Below are positions 50,565-59,491 of a stretch of DNA of 64,000 nt, one piece after another. Position 1 is the first letter of the stretch. Every line of letters begins with the position of its first letter. The translations under genes and the position numbers were made by a program. The DNA is from Hydrogenispora sp. (GTDB lineage Bacteria; Bacillota; UBA4882; UBA10575). The DNA is taken from positions 27,258 to 91,257 of the forward strand of contig DUQQ01000064.1 of NCBI GenBank assembly GCA_012837705.1, in the 5' to 3' direction. The notes beneath the pieces are model-generated. The model saw nothing but the letters and a program-made list of their open reading frames with translations, was not told the DNA's origin and did not search any database.

Positions 50565-52279
50565 GCTGAATCACTCCTTTCTTCCGCGTTCTCCAAAGCG
50601 GCTCTGATCTCTTCCGCGGTGGGGAGGGCGAGCACCTTTTGGGCTAGGGCCTTTGCTGTGGTGCTTTTTGCCGCGCGGACCTGTTTTTTTACCGCCAACA
50701 AGGCCGACGGGCTCATGCTGAAGGATTCAAGACCAAGGCCGATTAAGAGGGAAGTAAACCGGGGGTCACCCGCCATTTCCCCACACATACTCACCTCGAT
50801 GCCCCCGTCGCGGGCTTGCGCGATCACCATCTTAATAAGACGCAAAACCGCCGGGTGGAAGGGGGTATAGAGGTGAGAGATCTGCTCATTCATCCGGTCA
50901 ACGGCCAGGGTATACTGGGTCAGATCATTGGTGCCGATACTGACGAAATCCACTTCTTTGGCGAAAAGATCGGTCATGATGGCGGTCGAAGGCACTTCGA
51001 CCATGATGCCGATGGGAACATGGCCGCTCACGGGGTGTCCTTCTTCGATGAGCTGTGCTCTCACTTCTTCGGCGCATTTTACGGCCGCCCGGTATTCTTC
51101 GAGACTGGAGATCATCGGAAACATGATTTTAAGCTGACCATGGACCGAAGCCCGGTAAAGGGCCCGTAATTGGGTGGTGAACACCGTTTTATTCTTCAGG
51201 CAGAGGCGGATCCCCCGTAGGCCTAAGAAGGGGTTCATTTCCGTTTCAAGGTTGAGGGAAGGCAGATTTTTATCGCCACCGATATCCAAGGTGCGGATGA
51301 CGACGGGTTTTCCTTCCATTTGGACCAAAACTTCTTTGTAAGCCTGGAATTGCTCTTCCTCGGTGGGCAGCGTATCCCGGTTTAAGAAGAGATACTCCGT
51401 CCGGAAGAGGCCAATCCCGTCGGCCCCATACTCCAGGGCTTTTGGCAGTTCCCAGGGTTCGCCGACGTTGGCCAGAAGCTTGATGGTTTTGCCGCTTTTT
51501 GTCTGTGCGGCAAGGGTTTTCAGGCTGGCCAGCTCTTTTTTCTGTCTATGTAGTACTTCTTGTTTTTGGCGGTAGACGGCGATGGTGTCGGAATCCGGGT
51601 TGACGAAAACGGCGCCTTGCTCCCCGTCGATGATGAGGTGATCGCCGCTTTGCACAGAAGCGGTGATCTTTTTCACCCCGACGACGGCGGGCAGCTCCAG
51701 AGAGCGGGCGATGATCGCCGTATGGGAAGTGGGCCCGCCTACTTCGGTGATGAACCCTTGGACCTTATCCAAAGGCAGAAGGGCGGTATCGGAAGGGGTC
51801 AGTTCGGCGGCGACAATAATGCAATCCTCTTTTATTTCGGGGATTTGCGGTCCGCCCCCCGCGAGAAACTGGAGAACCTGGTTGGCGACGTCTTTCAGGT
51901 CAGCTACTCTTTCGCGCATGTAAGCGCTGTTGGCCTGGGACAGTAAGTTGATGTAGAAATTTACGGTTGTCTCCAGGGCAAATTCGGCATTGACCTTTTC
52001 TTGGTCAATCTGCTGTTCAACACCGGTGATTAATTCCGGATCTTCCAGGACCATGCGGTGGGCTTCAAAGATTTTCGCGGTTTCCGTTTGCTCTTGCTCC
52101 TGGGCCAACGCGATAAGACCTTCGATCCGTGTTTTTGCGGCGGTCAAAGCCTGGTGGAAACGGTCCTTTTCGGCGGTGACATCCTGGATTATCTTCTTTT
52201 CAAGCTGAAACTGTTTTTTCGGGAGGACCAGCGCCGGGCCGAGGGCGATGCCTGGGGAAGCAGGAACACCTTTGTACAT
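50552..52279 (-). CDS. ptsI: PEP-protein phosphotransferase, Enzyme I
   Basis: GGPTSHTAIIARSLELPAVVG; RTEYLFLNRDTLPTEEEQFQAYK; SIGTNDLTQYTLAVDR; CGEMAGDPRF. Confidence 0.96.
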   Translation of the reverse strand: MYKGVPASPGIALGPALVLPKKQFQLEKKIIQDVTAEKDRFHQALTAAKTRIEGLIALAQEQEQTETAKIFEAHRMVLEDPELITGVEQQIDQEKVNAEFALETTVNFYINLLSQANSAYMRERVADLKDVANQVLQFLAGGGPQIPEIKEDCIIVAAELTPSDTALLPLDKVQGFITEVGGPTSHTAIIARSLELPAVVGVKKITASVQSGDHLIIDGEQGAVFVNPDSDTIAVYRQKQEVLHRQKKELASLKTLAAQTKSGKTIKLLANVGEPWELPKALEYGADGIGLFRTEYLFLNRDTLPTEEEQFQAYKEVLVQMEGKPVVIRTLDIGGDKNLPSLNLETEMNPFLGLRGIRLCLKNKTVFTTQLRALYRASVHGQLKIMFPMISSLEEYRAAVKCAEEVRAQLIEEGHPVSGHVPIGIMVEVPSTAIMTDLFAKEVDFVSIGTNDLTQYTLAVDRMNEQISHLYTPFHPAVLRLIKMVIAQARDGGIEVSMCGEMAGDPRFTSLLIGLGLESFSMSPSALLAVKKQVRAAKSTTAKALAQKVLALPTAEEIRAALENAEERSDSACES

Positions 52280-52309
52280 TCTCAATCACCTTCTTATCAA
52301 ATAATAAAA

Positions 52310-52352
52310 GGCATTAACCAAAAAACCTTATTGCTGAGGTTAGGTTAATGCC
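52310..52352 (-). terminator. Leader terminator upstream of ptsI
   Basis: Minus strand GGCATTAACC ... GGTTAATGCC (perfect 10 bp) followed by TTTTATTATT, between promoter and ptsI start. Confidence 0.75.
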
Positions 52353-52386
52353 TGGTGTTACCAGTAACACACCTGTTAAGATCCTT
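52342..52386 (-). promoter_or_regulatory. Candidate ribonucleic antiterminator (RAT) overlapping leader terminator of ptsI
   Basis: Minus strand AAGGATCTTAACAGGTGTGTTACTGGTAACACCAGGCATTAACCT; 3' half is the 5' arm of the terminator. Confidence 0.55.
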
Positions 52387-52395
52387 ATCATGTTT

Positions 52396-52424
52396 ATTTT
52401 ACTCAAGAATGGCGAGTTTTGCAA
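52396..52424 (-). promoter_or_regulatory. Predicted sigma-A promoter for ptsI-ptsH
   Basis: Minus strand TTGCAA, 17-nt spacer, TAAAAT. Confidence 0.6.
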
Positions 52425-52566
52425 CAAAAAATTAAAGTCGGTTTTTGGTGGGGTCTCTTTTTCGGAACGATCGCCTTTGCTTTTTCTGTTGTTATGTTAT
52501 AATGTTGTTAAACACAATTAGCTAAAACTGGGGATTTGCCCATTGCAAGGGCAGGAGGTGCAATTT

Positions 52567-53409
52567 ATGCCGACCGAATATGCGGTGATCAAATCTTTCA
52601 ACAATAATGTGGTTCTGGCTGAGCACCAAGGAACCGAAAAGATTTTGATTAAAAAAGGGATCGGTTTTGGCGCCAAACCGGGCGACCGGATTTCGGCCGA
52701 TACCGATTTCGAGCGGGTCTTTGTGATCGAGAATCCCGAAACCAGCCAACGGTTCAAACAGTTAATTGCGGAGATCGACGATCGGTTGGTTGGGGTCTGT
52801 GAGGAGATTTTGCATATGATCTCGTCGGCTACCGGGGAACCCCTGGATGAAGAGTTGCACGTGCGCTTAACCGACCATATTGCCTTTACTGTTTTTCGTC
52901 TTCAAAATAACGATCAGATTGAAAATCCCTTTATGATTGAGATCGAGACCCTCTACCCCCAGGAAATGGCGTTGGCCAGAGAAGCAATCCAAATGCTGGA
53001 GAAGGCCCTCAACCTGCATATTCCGGAGGAAGAAGCCGGATTTATTGCTCTGCACATCCACTCTTTAAAAACAAAGGATAAGCTCTCCAATACCGTGAAA
53101 TACGCTTATATCTGTAATTCGGCCTTGGAGATTATCGAGGATGAGTTGGCGATTGAGGTTGACCGTAAATCCTTGGACTACGCACGGTTTGCTTCCCATA
53201 TTCGCTATGCAGTCGAACGAATTATCAAGGGAAAGCCGATCAAAAACGAACTCCTGCCCGCGATCAAGCGAACCTACAAGGACTCCTATCGTATGGCAAA
53301 AATGGTGGGCAAGATGATGGCAGAGGAGCTCTATGCGGATGTCCCCCAGGAAGAACTGGGCTACCTTACGCTCCATATCGAAAGATTAAAAAATGCCCTT
53401 GACAACTAA
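52567..53409 (+). CDS. LicT/GlcT (BglG)-family transcriptional antiterminator
   Basis: CAT RNA-binding domain (MPTEYAVIKSFNNNVVLAEHQGTEKILIKKGIGFGAKPGD) plus two PRDs with conserved His; AGGAGGTG before ATG 52567. Confidence 0.93.
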   Translation: MPTEYAVIKSFNNNVVLAEHQGTEKILIKKGIGFGAKPGDRISADTDFERVFVIENPETSQRFKQLIAEIDDRLVGVCEEILHMISSATGEPLDEELHVRLTDHIAFTVFRLQNNDQIENPFMIEIETLYPQEMALAREAIQMLEKALNLHIPEEEAGFIALHIHSLKTKDKLSNTVKYAYICNSALEIIEDELAIEVDRKSLDYARFASHIRYAVERIIKGKPIKNELLPAIKRTYKDSYRMAKMVGKMMAEELYADVPQEELGYLTLHIERLKNALDN

Positions 53410-53427
53410 CAATATATTAACTATACT
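53399..53427 (+). promoter_or_regulatory. Predicted sigma-A promoter for PTS IICB gene
   Basis: TTGACA, 17-nt spacer, TATACT, overlapping the 3' end of the antiterminator gene. Confidence 0.7.
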
Positions 53428-53478
53428 GTAAATGAAAATAAATAAAACCACCTGAGACAGCGTGCAACCTGTGGGCAT

Positions 53479-53515
53479 GAGCTGGAGGGGATACCCTTCG
53501 GCTCTTTTTATTTTG
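53479..53515 (+). terminator. Leader terminator upstream of PTS IICB gene
   Basis: GAGCtgGAGGGG-ATAC-CCCTTCgGCTC followed by TTTTTATTTT, 30 nt upstream of the coding region. Confidence 0.65.
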
Positions 53516-53543
53516 TCCAAAAAAGAAAATAGGAGGTAAAAAG

Positions 53544-54950
53544 ATGAAAGGTAACTTCTTGGGTAAACTGCAACGTCTGGGGAGAGCTTTGATGACCCCG
53601 GTCGCAGTGATGCCGGCGGCGGCATTGTTGATGCGTTTAGGCGCCGGTGATGTTCTCGATCTGCCCTGGATGGCCAATGCGGGAAATGCAATCTTTAACA
53701 ATCTACCGTTGTTGTTCGCCATCGGGATCGCCATTGGTTTGGCCGATGAGAACAACGGGGTGGCCGGGTTGGCGGCGGCCGTTGGCTATTGGGTACTGAC
53801 TTTGGTGGCCACCACCTTTGATGAAGCCATCAACATGGGAGTCCTTGCTGGTATTATCGCTGGTATTATTGCTGCTTTATTGTACAACAAATACAAAGCA
53901 ATTAAGCTCCCTGATTTCTTAGGTTTCTTCGGTGGGAGAAGGTTTGTGCCAATTGTCACTTCTTTTGTGGCTTTAGTCCTGGGTGTCATCGCCGGTTTTG
54001 TCTGGCCGCTGATTCAGAATTACATTAGCACATTTGGCAATGTGATCGCCACCTCAGGCGCTACGGGCGGCTTTGTCTTCGGTTTTCTCAACCGCTTGTT
54101 GATCCCCCTTGGTCTGCACCACGTGATCAACTCCTTTGCTTGGTTCCAATTTGGCGAGTTTGTGAATGCCGCGGGCCAACTCATCACTGGGGACCTCTCC
54201 CGCTTCTTTGCTGGTGACCCGACTGCAGGTGTCTTTATGACCGGTTTCTTCCCGGTAATGATGTTTGGACTGCCCGCGGCTTGTCTGGCGATGATCGCCA
54301 CGGCCAAACCGGAGCACCGGAAATCCGTTGCCGGTATGCTCTTCGGCGTCGCTTTCACCTCTTTCTTGACTGGGATCACTGAGCCGATCGAGTTTCTCTT
54401 CATGTTCTTGGCGCCGGTTCTGTACATCCTCCATGCCTTATTGACCGGAATCAGCCTGGCGGTGACTACAGCCTTAGGCATGCGTTGCGGCTTTGGTTTT
54501 TCGGCCGGTTTCATCGATTATGTTCTCAGCTTTGGGATCTCCTCGAATCCCCTTGGCCTGCTCGTCATCGGACTGGTCTTCGGTGTAATCTACTACTTCA
54601 CCTTTGTCTTCTTCATTCAGAAACTGAATATTCCGACCCCAGGCCGGATTGAAGAAGAGTCTGCGGTTCTGTCCAGATTAAGCAACACCGAGCTGCGCGA
54701 CCGGGCGGCAGAAGTCCTGGCGGCGTTGGGCGGAAAAGAAAACATCAAGGTGCTTGATGCCTGCGTTACCAGAATCCGGATTACGGTAAATGACGGTGAG
54801 CAAGTGGACGAAGCCCGCCTGCGGGAACTGGGAGCGACCGCCATCCTCAAGATGCCGGGGAACAACTTCCAGATTGTGGTCGGGACGATGGCTGACCCGT
54901 TGGTGACCCATATGAAAGCAGTGATGACTTCCAAGAATATAAGCGGATAA
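53544..54950 (+). CDS. PTS glucose/N-acetylglucosamine-type IICB permease
   Basis: LQRLGRALMTPVAVMPAAALLMRLG; HHVINSFAWFQFGEF; IIB cysteine LDACVTRIRITVND. Confidence 0.93.
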   Translation: MKGNFLGKLQRLGRALMTPVAVMPAAALLMRLGAGDVLDLPWMANAGNAIFNNLPLLFAIGIAIGLADENNGVAGLAAAVGYWVLTLVATTFDEAINMGVLAGIIAGIIAALLYNKYKAIKLPDFLGFFGGRRFVPIVTSFVALVLGVIAGFVWPLIQNYISTFGNVIATSGATGGFVFGFLNRLLIPLGLHHVINSFAWFQFGEFVNAAGQLITGDLSRFFAGDPTAGVFMTGFFPVMMFGLPAACLAMIATAKPEHRKSVAGMLFGVAFTSFLTGITEPIEFLFMFLAPVLYILHALLTGISLAVTTALGMRCGFGFSAGFIDYVLSFGISSNPLGLLVIGLVFGVIYYFTFVFFIQKLNIPTPGRIEEESAVLSRLSNTELRDRAAEVLAALGGKENIKVLDACVTRIRITVNDGEQVDEARLRELGATAILKMPGNNFQIVVGTMADPLVTHMKAVMTSKNISG

Positions 54951-54965
54951 TAAACCGTGCGCAAA

Positions 54966-54991
54966 CTGCAGGAGCCATCCGGCTCCTGCAG
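54966..54991 (+). other. Perfect intergenic hairpin within PTS/nagA operon
   Basis: CTGCAGGAGCC-ATCC-GGCTCCTGCAG, no U tract. Confidence 0.75.
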
Positions 54992-55024
54992 TCCTTATAA
55001 ACGATTAAAGATCAGGAGGAGAAG

Positions 55025-55924
55025 ATGGTAAAAAGACTGCTGGACTGTGGTACCTCGGATTGGCAAAAGATGACGAAAAAGGAGATCTTAGCCGCCATCG
55101 CCGCCAGCGAAGGGCGGGTGCTGGTCAGTGAGGTGATCGGCATCTTTCCTCCGTTACTCTGGGATATCAGCAATGCTGAACTGGTGGCGGCCTGTGGGGC
55201 CGACCTTATCCTCCTTAATATGCTTGATCTGGAGCAGCCGCAATACTTCGGACTGCCCCCGCATAAACCGGCAGAAGTCATTAAAGAGATCAAAAGGTTG
55301 ACGGGGAGGTTAATAGGGGTTAATCTGGAAGCAGTCGGGGAAACGACCAGTTTACCCCCGGGACGGTGCGCTTCGGCGAGAAACGCCCGGAAAGCCCGGG
55401 AAATGGGGGCGGATTTTATCGTCTTGACCGGGAATCCGGGGACGGCCGCTTCCAACCGGGAGATCAGGAGAGTCCTGACGGAGATTAACCAGGAGGTCGG
55501 GGATGAACTGATCATTGCCGCCGGGAAAATGCATGCCGCCGGCATCCTCAGCGAAAGTGGGGAGCGGTTGGTCACCGCCCAGGATGTGGAGGAGTTCATC
55601 ACGGCCGGTTGTGACATAATTTTGCTACCCGCACCGGGGACGGTACCCGGCATCACCACGGAGTATGTTAAAGGGCTGGTGCAGCTGGCCCATGACCGCG
55701 GGGTTCTAACCATGACTACGGTTGGGACTTCCCAAGAAGGTGCCGATGAGCAGACGATTCGGGAGATTGCCCTGCAGGCCAAGATGGCCGGAACCGATCT
55801 ACACCACATCGGAGATGCGGGTTACCCGGGGATTGCGGTTCCGGAAAACATCATCAGTTACAGCGTGGCAATTCGGGGCCGTCGGCACACCTATCGGCGG
55901 ATGGCGCGCTCCATCAACCGGTGA
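55025..55924 (+). CDS. Uncharacterised TIM-barrel-like protein embedded in GlcNAc-PTS operon
   Basis: Alternating beta/alpha pattern with phosphate-binding-like glycine loops: LILLNMLDLEQ, GADFIVLTGNPGT, GCDIILLPAPGTVPG, GTDLHHIGDAGYPGI. Confidence 0.6.
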   Translation: MVKRLLDCGTSDWQKMTKKEILAAIAASEGRVLVSEVIGIFPPLLWDISNAELVAACGADLILLNMLDLEQPQYFGLPPHKPAEVIKEIKRLTGRLIGVNLEAVGETTSLPPGRCASARNARKAREMGADFIVLTGNPGTAASNREIRRVLTEINQEVGDELIIAAGKMHAAGILSESGERLVTAQDVEEFITAGCDIILLPAPGTVPGITTEYVKGLVQLAHDRGVLTMTTVGTSQEGADEQTIREIALQAKMAGTDLHHIGDAGYPGIAVPENIISYSVAIRGRRHTYRRMARSINR

Positions 55925-55959
55925 GTTACGATATTAATTAGCGATTGCGAGGTTTGGGT

Positions 55960-57111
55960 ATGATGAAAGCAATAAAGAACATTAAAGTAATCACCACAGA
56001 GGGGATTATAGAAGACCATGCGGTAGTCTATGACCAAACGATCCGGGAAATTCTTCCGGAGAAACAGCTTCCCCTCGGTTGTAGGGTTGTGGACGGGGGC
56101 GGTGCTTACCTTGCGCCCGGATTAATCGATCTGCATATTCATGGTTGCGCTGGTTACGACACCATGGACGATGATGACCAGGCTTTAAAGGTCATGGCCA
56201 ACCGTTTGGTCTCCACCGGGGTTACTGCTTTTCTACCCACCACAATGACGATGGACCGCGCCCGGATCGAACGGGCTTTGGACCGGATTGCTGCTGCGAT
56301 GAATGGTGAGCCGGGCGAAGGAGCCCAAATCTTAGGCTGTAATCTGGAAGGGCCTTTTCTCAGTCGGGAAAACAAAGGCGCCCATGATGAACGCTATATT
56401 ATCGGACCCGATTTTGCGTGGCTTCAGCCTTATCTAGGGGTCATCCGGGTACTGACCGTCGCGCCGGAACTGGACGGCGTTTTGGACTTTATTCGGCAAC
56501 TGGTCGCCGCGGGGGTCGTTGTTGCTCTTGGTCATAGTAAAGCCACCTATGAAGAGGCGGCGGAAGCAATTGCGGCCGGCGGTTCCCTGATGACGCACCT
56601 TTTTAACGCCATGACTCCCCTGCACCATCGCCAACCGGGTATGGTCGGGGCGGCCTTTTCCCATGAGGTGTCCTGTGAAGTGATCGCCGATAATATCCAT
56701 ATCGTGCCGGTGGTCCAAAAACTACTTCCTAAGCTTAAATCCGTTGAACAGTTGGTGTTGGTGACCGATGCGATGCGGGCCTGCCTCCTGGCGGATGGGA
56801 CGTATGATTTAGGTGGTTTACTCGTCCAGGTCAAGCAGGGTCAAGCCCGCCTCGAGGACGGTACTTTAGCGGGGAGTACGCTAGTGTTGAACGAAGCGGT
56901 GCGTAATTTCTACCGTAACACCGAACTTCCCCTGGCGGAAGTTGTGAAGATGGCCACTTTAAATCCGGCCCGGATTCTGCGGCTGGAGGACCGAAAAGGG
57001 AGTATCGCCCCAGGAAAGGATGCCGACCTGGTCTTGTGGGATGAAGATTTCAACGTCTTGATGACGATCGTCGCCGGAGAAACGGTCTTTACGGAGCGGA
57101 CTTCAGATTAG
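55960..57111 (+). CDS. nagA: N-acetylglucosamine-6-phosphate deacetylase
   Basis: LAPGLIDLHIHGCAGYDTMD; NLEGPFLSRENKGAHD; LGHSKATYEEA; HLFNAMTPLHHRQPGMVGAAF. Confidence 0.94.
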   Translation: MMKAIKNIKVITTEGIIEDHAVVYDQTIREILPEKQLPLGCRVVDGGGAYLAPGLIDLHIHGCAGYDTMDDDDQALKVMANRLVSTGVTAFLPTTMTMDRARIERALDRIAAAMNGEPGEGAQILGCNLEGPFLSRENKGAHDERYIIGPDFAWLQPYLGVIRVLTVAPELDGVLDFIRQLVAAGVVVALGHSKATYEEAAEAIAAGGSLMTHLFNAMTPLHHRQPGMVGAAFSHEVSCEVIADNIHIVPVVQKLLPKLKSVEQLVLVTDAMRACLLADGTYDLGGLLVQVKQGQARLEDGTLAGSTLVLNEAVRNFYRNTELPLAEVVKMATLNPARILRLEDRKGSIAPGKDADLVLWDEDFNVLMTIVAGETVFTERTSD

Positions 57112-57273
57112 CGATGTTTAGCTCGTTGGGCAGGCGAAAGATGATGGAGCTTGGGTAAGACGTTTGACCGATGAGTGACCAAAGGGTTTGTTTACGATAA
57201 AATGCAGTAAAATTGCTGGAGCGATATGGCCGAAGAATACAGGAGTTTTTCATGCAAGTAAGGAGGAAGAGAG

Positions 57274-57750
57274 ATGCTGGGCCTCTTCAAGAAAAACAAA
57301 ACGATCGAATTTAAAGCTCCGGTTAGGGGAGAGACCGTTGACCTTAGTGTCGTTCCGGATCCAGTCTTTGCGGAAAAGATGGTCGGTGACGGTTTGGCTT
57401 TTAAACCGGAAGAGGGAATTCTCTACGCCCCGGTTAGCGGCGAAGTAGTGCAGGTTTTTCCGACCAAGCACGCCCTGGGGCTACGGACAAAAGAAGGGTT
57501 GGATGTTTTAATCCATATTGGCCTCGATACGGTGGAGATGAAGGGCGAAGGCTTTACCAGTTTTGTCGAACCTAACCAATGGGTTAATGTCGGCGATAAG
57601 CTGTTGGAGTTTGATTTAGACCTGATTGCCGCCAAGGAGAAATCGACGCTCAGTCCGTTACTGATCACCAATATGCCGATGGTAAAGGAGCTTAATTGTT
57701 ACTTGGGGAAGGTAACACCACGGACAACGGTGATGAAGGTGAAGATCTAG
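57274..57750 (+). CDS. crr: PTS glucose-type EIIA
   Basis: MVGDGLAFKPEEGILYAPVSGEVVQVFPTKHALGLRTKEGLDVLIHIGLDTVEMKGEGF. Confidence 0.93.
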   Translation: MLGLFKKNKTIEFKAPVRGETVDLSVVPDPVFAEKMVGDGLAFKPEEGILYAPVSGEVVQVFPTKHALGLRTKEGLDVLIHIGLDTVEMKGEGFTSFVEPNQWVNVGDKLLEFDLDLIAAKEKSTLSPLLITNMPMVKELNCYLGKVTPRTTVMKVKI

Positions 57751-57833
57751 CGTTTAATGGGGGAACCGTCGTGAAGGCGGTTATATCCTCCCGTTGACGC
57801 CGGAAATAACGACCGAATTATTCGGTGCGTATG

Positions 57834-57859
57834 ACCGCCTGCGTGCAGGGCGGTTTTTT
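57834..57859 (+). terminator. Rho-independent terminator
   Basis: ACCGCCTGCGTGCAGGGCGGTTTTTT. Confidence 0.8.
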
Positions 57860-58022
57860 GTTTGGTGATTGATTCTAATCTTGAATTAACTATAATATAA
57901 AGTGGTCGCTAAGCATATGATGCCAAGAAAATCAATCGGCGGAGAATACCGTAGCCCAGCTAGGTTACGGCAAAGGCAAGCATAATCGCGAGCGACGAGT
58001 GACGAGAAGTAGAGGTGATCCA

Positions 58023-58442
58023 ATGAAATCTTACCGAAAGGAACTGGTCTTCAACACGAAAAAACGGTTCGAGTTGATTAACATCACCGACCAGGTGGAG
58101 GCGGCGCTGCGGGAAAGTGGGATTAAGGAGGGGCTCTGCTTGGTTAATGCGATGCACATTACGGCCAGCGTCTTTATTAACGACCACGAAAGCGGTCTGT
58201 GGCAAGATTACCAGAATTGGCTGGAGAAGCTCGCCCCCCACGAACCGATTGCCCAGTACCGCCATAATCTCACCGGTGAAGATAACGGTGATGCCCATCT
58301 AAAAAGACAGATTATGGGCCGGGAAGTGGTGGTTGCCGTGACCGACGGGAGGCTTGATTTTGGCCCATGGGAGCAGATCTTTTACGGCGAGTTCGACGGT
58401 GGGCGGCGGAAACGGGTGCTCATCAAGATTATTGGTGAATAA
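58023..58442 (+). CDS. YjbQ/UPF0047 family protein
   Basis: [44 protein letters not shown]...[44 protein letters not shown]. Confidence 0.92.
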   Translation: MKSYRKELVFNTKKRFELINITDQVEAALRESGIKEGLCLVNAMHITASVFINDHESGLWQDYQNWLEKLAPHEPIAQYRHNLTGEDNGDAHLKRQIMGREVVVAVTDGRLDFGPWEQIFYGEFDGGRRKRVLIKIIGE

Positions 58443-58452
58443 AAGTCGACCG

Positions 58453-58482
58453 GGAGCTGGTGGCAAAGCCAGCTCCTTTTTT
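58453..58482 (+). terminator. Rho-independent terminator
   Basis: GGAGCTGG-TGGCAAAG-CCAGCTCC followed by TTTTTT. Confidence 0.85.
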
Positions 58483-58697
58483 GATCGGTGTTTTTTCGGG
58501 GTTATTTCTCCTTATGATAACAATGGGCAGGCTACGGAACAAGGCTCCACCGCGCCGTGTGTTAAGGGTGGGTTTTTCAACAACGCAACAATCAATCAAA
58601 AATAAACAAAAAATTTGCCGAAACATGAAGGAATATGCTCGAATGTGTCGTATTGTTATTATATCAATGAAGCTAAGGGAAGCAGGAGGAGTTAATT

Positions 58698-59462
58698 TTG
58701 TTTCCGGAAGAAAGACGGCAGAAATTGATCTCCGCATTGGAACAACATTATAGTATGTCCGTGAGTGAAATCGCTGGACGCTTAGGGGTTAGTGAGGCTA
58801 CGGTCCGACGGGATCTCAACGAACTGCAGAAGTTAGGAGTGATCCGACGTACCCACGGGGGTGCCCTGCTCGCTTCCCAACGCAAGTTTGAACCAACTTA
58901 CACCGATAAAAAGGACCGCTTTTTGCCACAGAAACAGAAGATCGGCCGGGTTGCCGCTGGATTGGTGGAAGATGGGGAAACTGTGATCTTGGACGCCGGG
59001 ACGACCACCTTGCAGATGGTCAGGCATTTGAAGGAGAAAAAGAACATCACCGTGATCACCAACGCGATGACCATCATTGAAGAGCTGGAAGGCAATGAGG
59101 AACTGGACTTGGTGGTGATCGGTGGTCGTTACCGTTCTAGTACCCGGGCGTTGGTGGGCCCTATGGCGGAGGAAAATCTACAGAACTTCCATGCGGATAA
59201 AGTGTTTATTGCCGCCAATGGTTGTACGCTTACAGAGGGACTGACCACCCCGAACATGACGGAAGCATTTACGAAGCGGGCGATGGTAAAAGCCGGATCC
59301 AAAGTGATTGCCGTTTTGGACCACAGTAAGTTTGGAGAGGTTAGTATGACTATGATTACCCCGCTCTCCCAGCTTGATATGATCATTACCGATGACGGCA
59401 TCGACAGGAAACTCCAAAAGGAACTGGAAAAGATGGGGGTTCAAGTTATCATCGCCGAATAA
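58698..59462 (+). CDS. DeoR-family transcriptional regulator of fru operon
   Basis: EERRQKLISALEQHYSMSVSEIAGRLGVSEATVRRDLNELQKLGVIRRTHGGAL; TTG start with GGAGGAG. Confidence 0.93.
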   Translation: MFPEERRQKLISALEQHYSMSVSEIAGRLGVSEATVRRDLNELQKLGVIRRTHGGALLASQRKFEPTYTDKKDRFLPQKQKIGRVAAGLVEDGETVILDAGTTTLQMVRHLKEKKNITVITNAMTIIEELEGNEELDLVVIGGRYRSSTRALVGPMAEENLQNFHADKVFIAANGCTLTEGLTTPNMTEAFTKRAMVKAGSKVIAVLDHSKFGEVSMTMITPLSQLDMIITDDGIDRKLQKELEKMGVQVIIAE

Positions 59463-59491
59463 AACCGGGTATGTGTGGAGGAGGATCGAAA

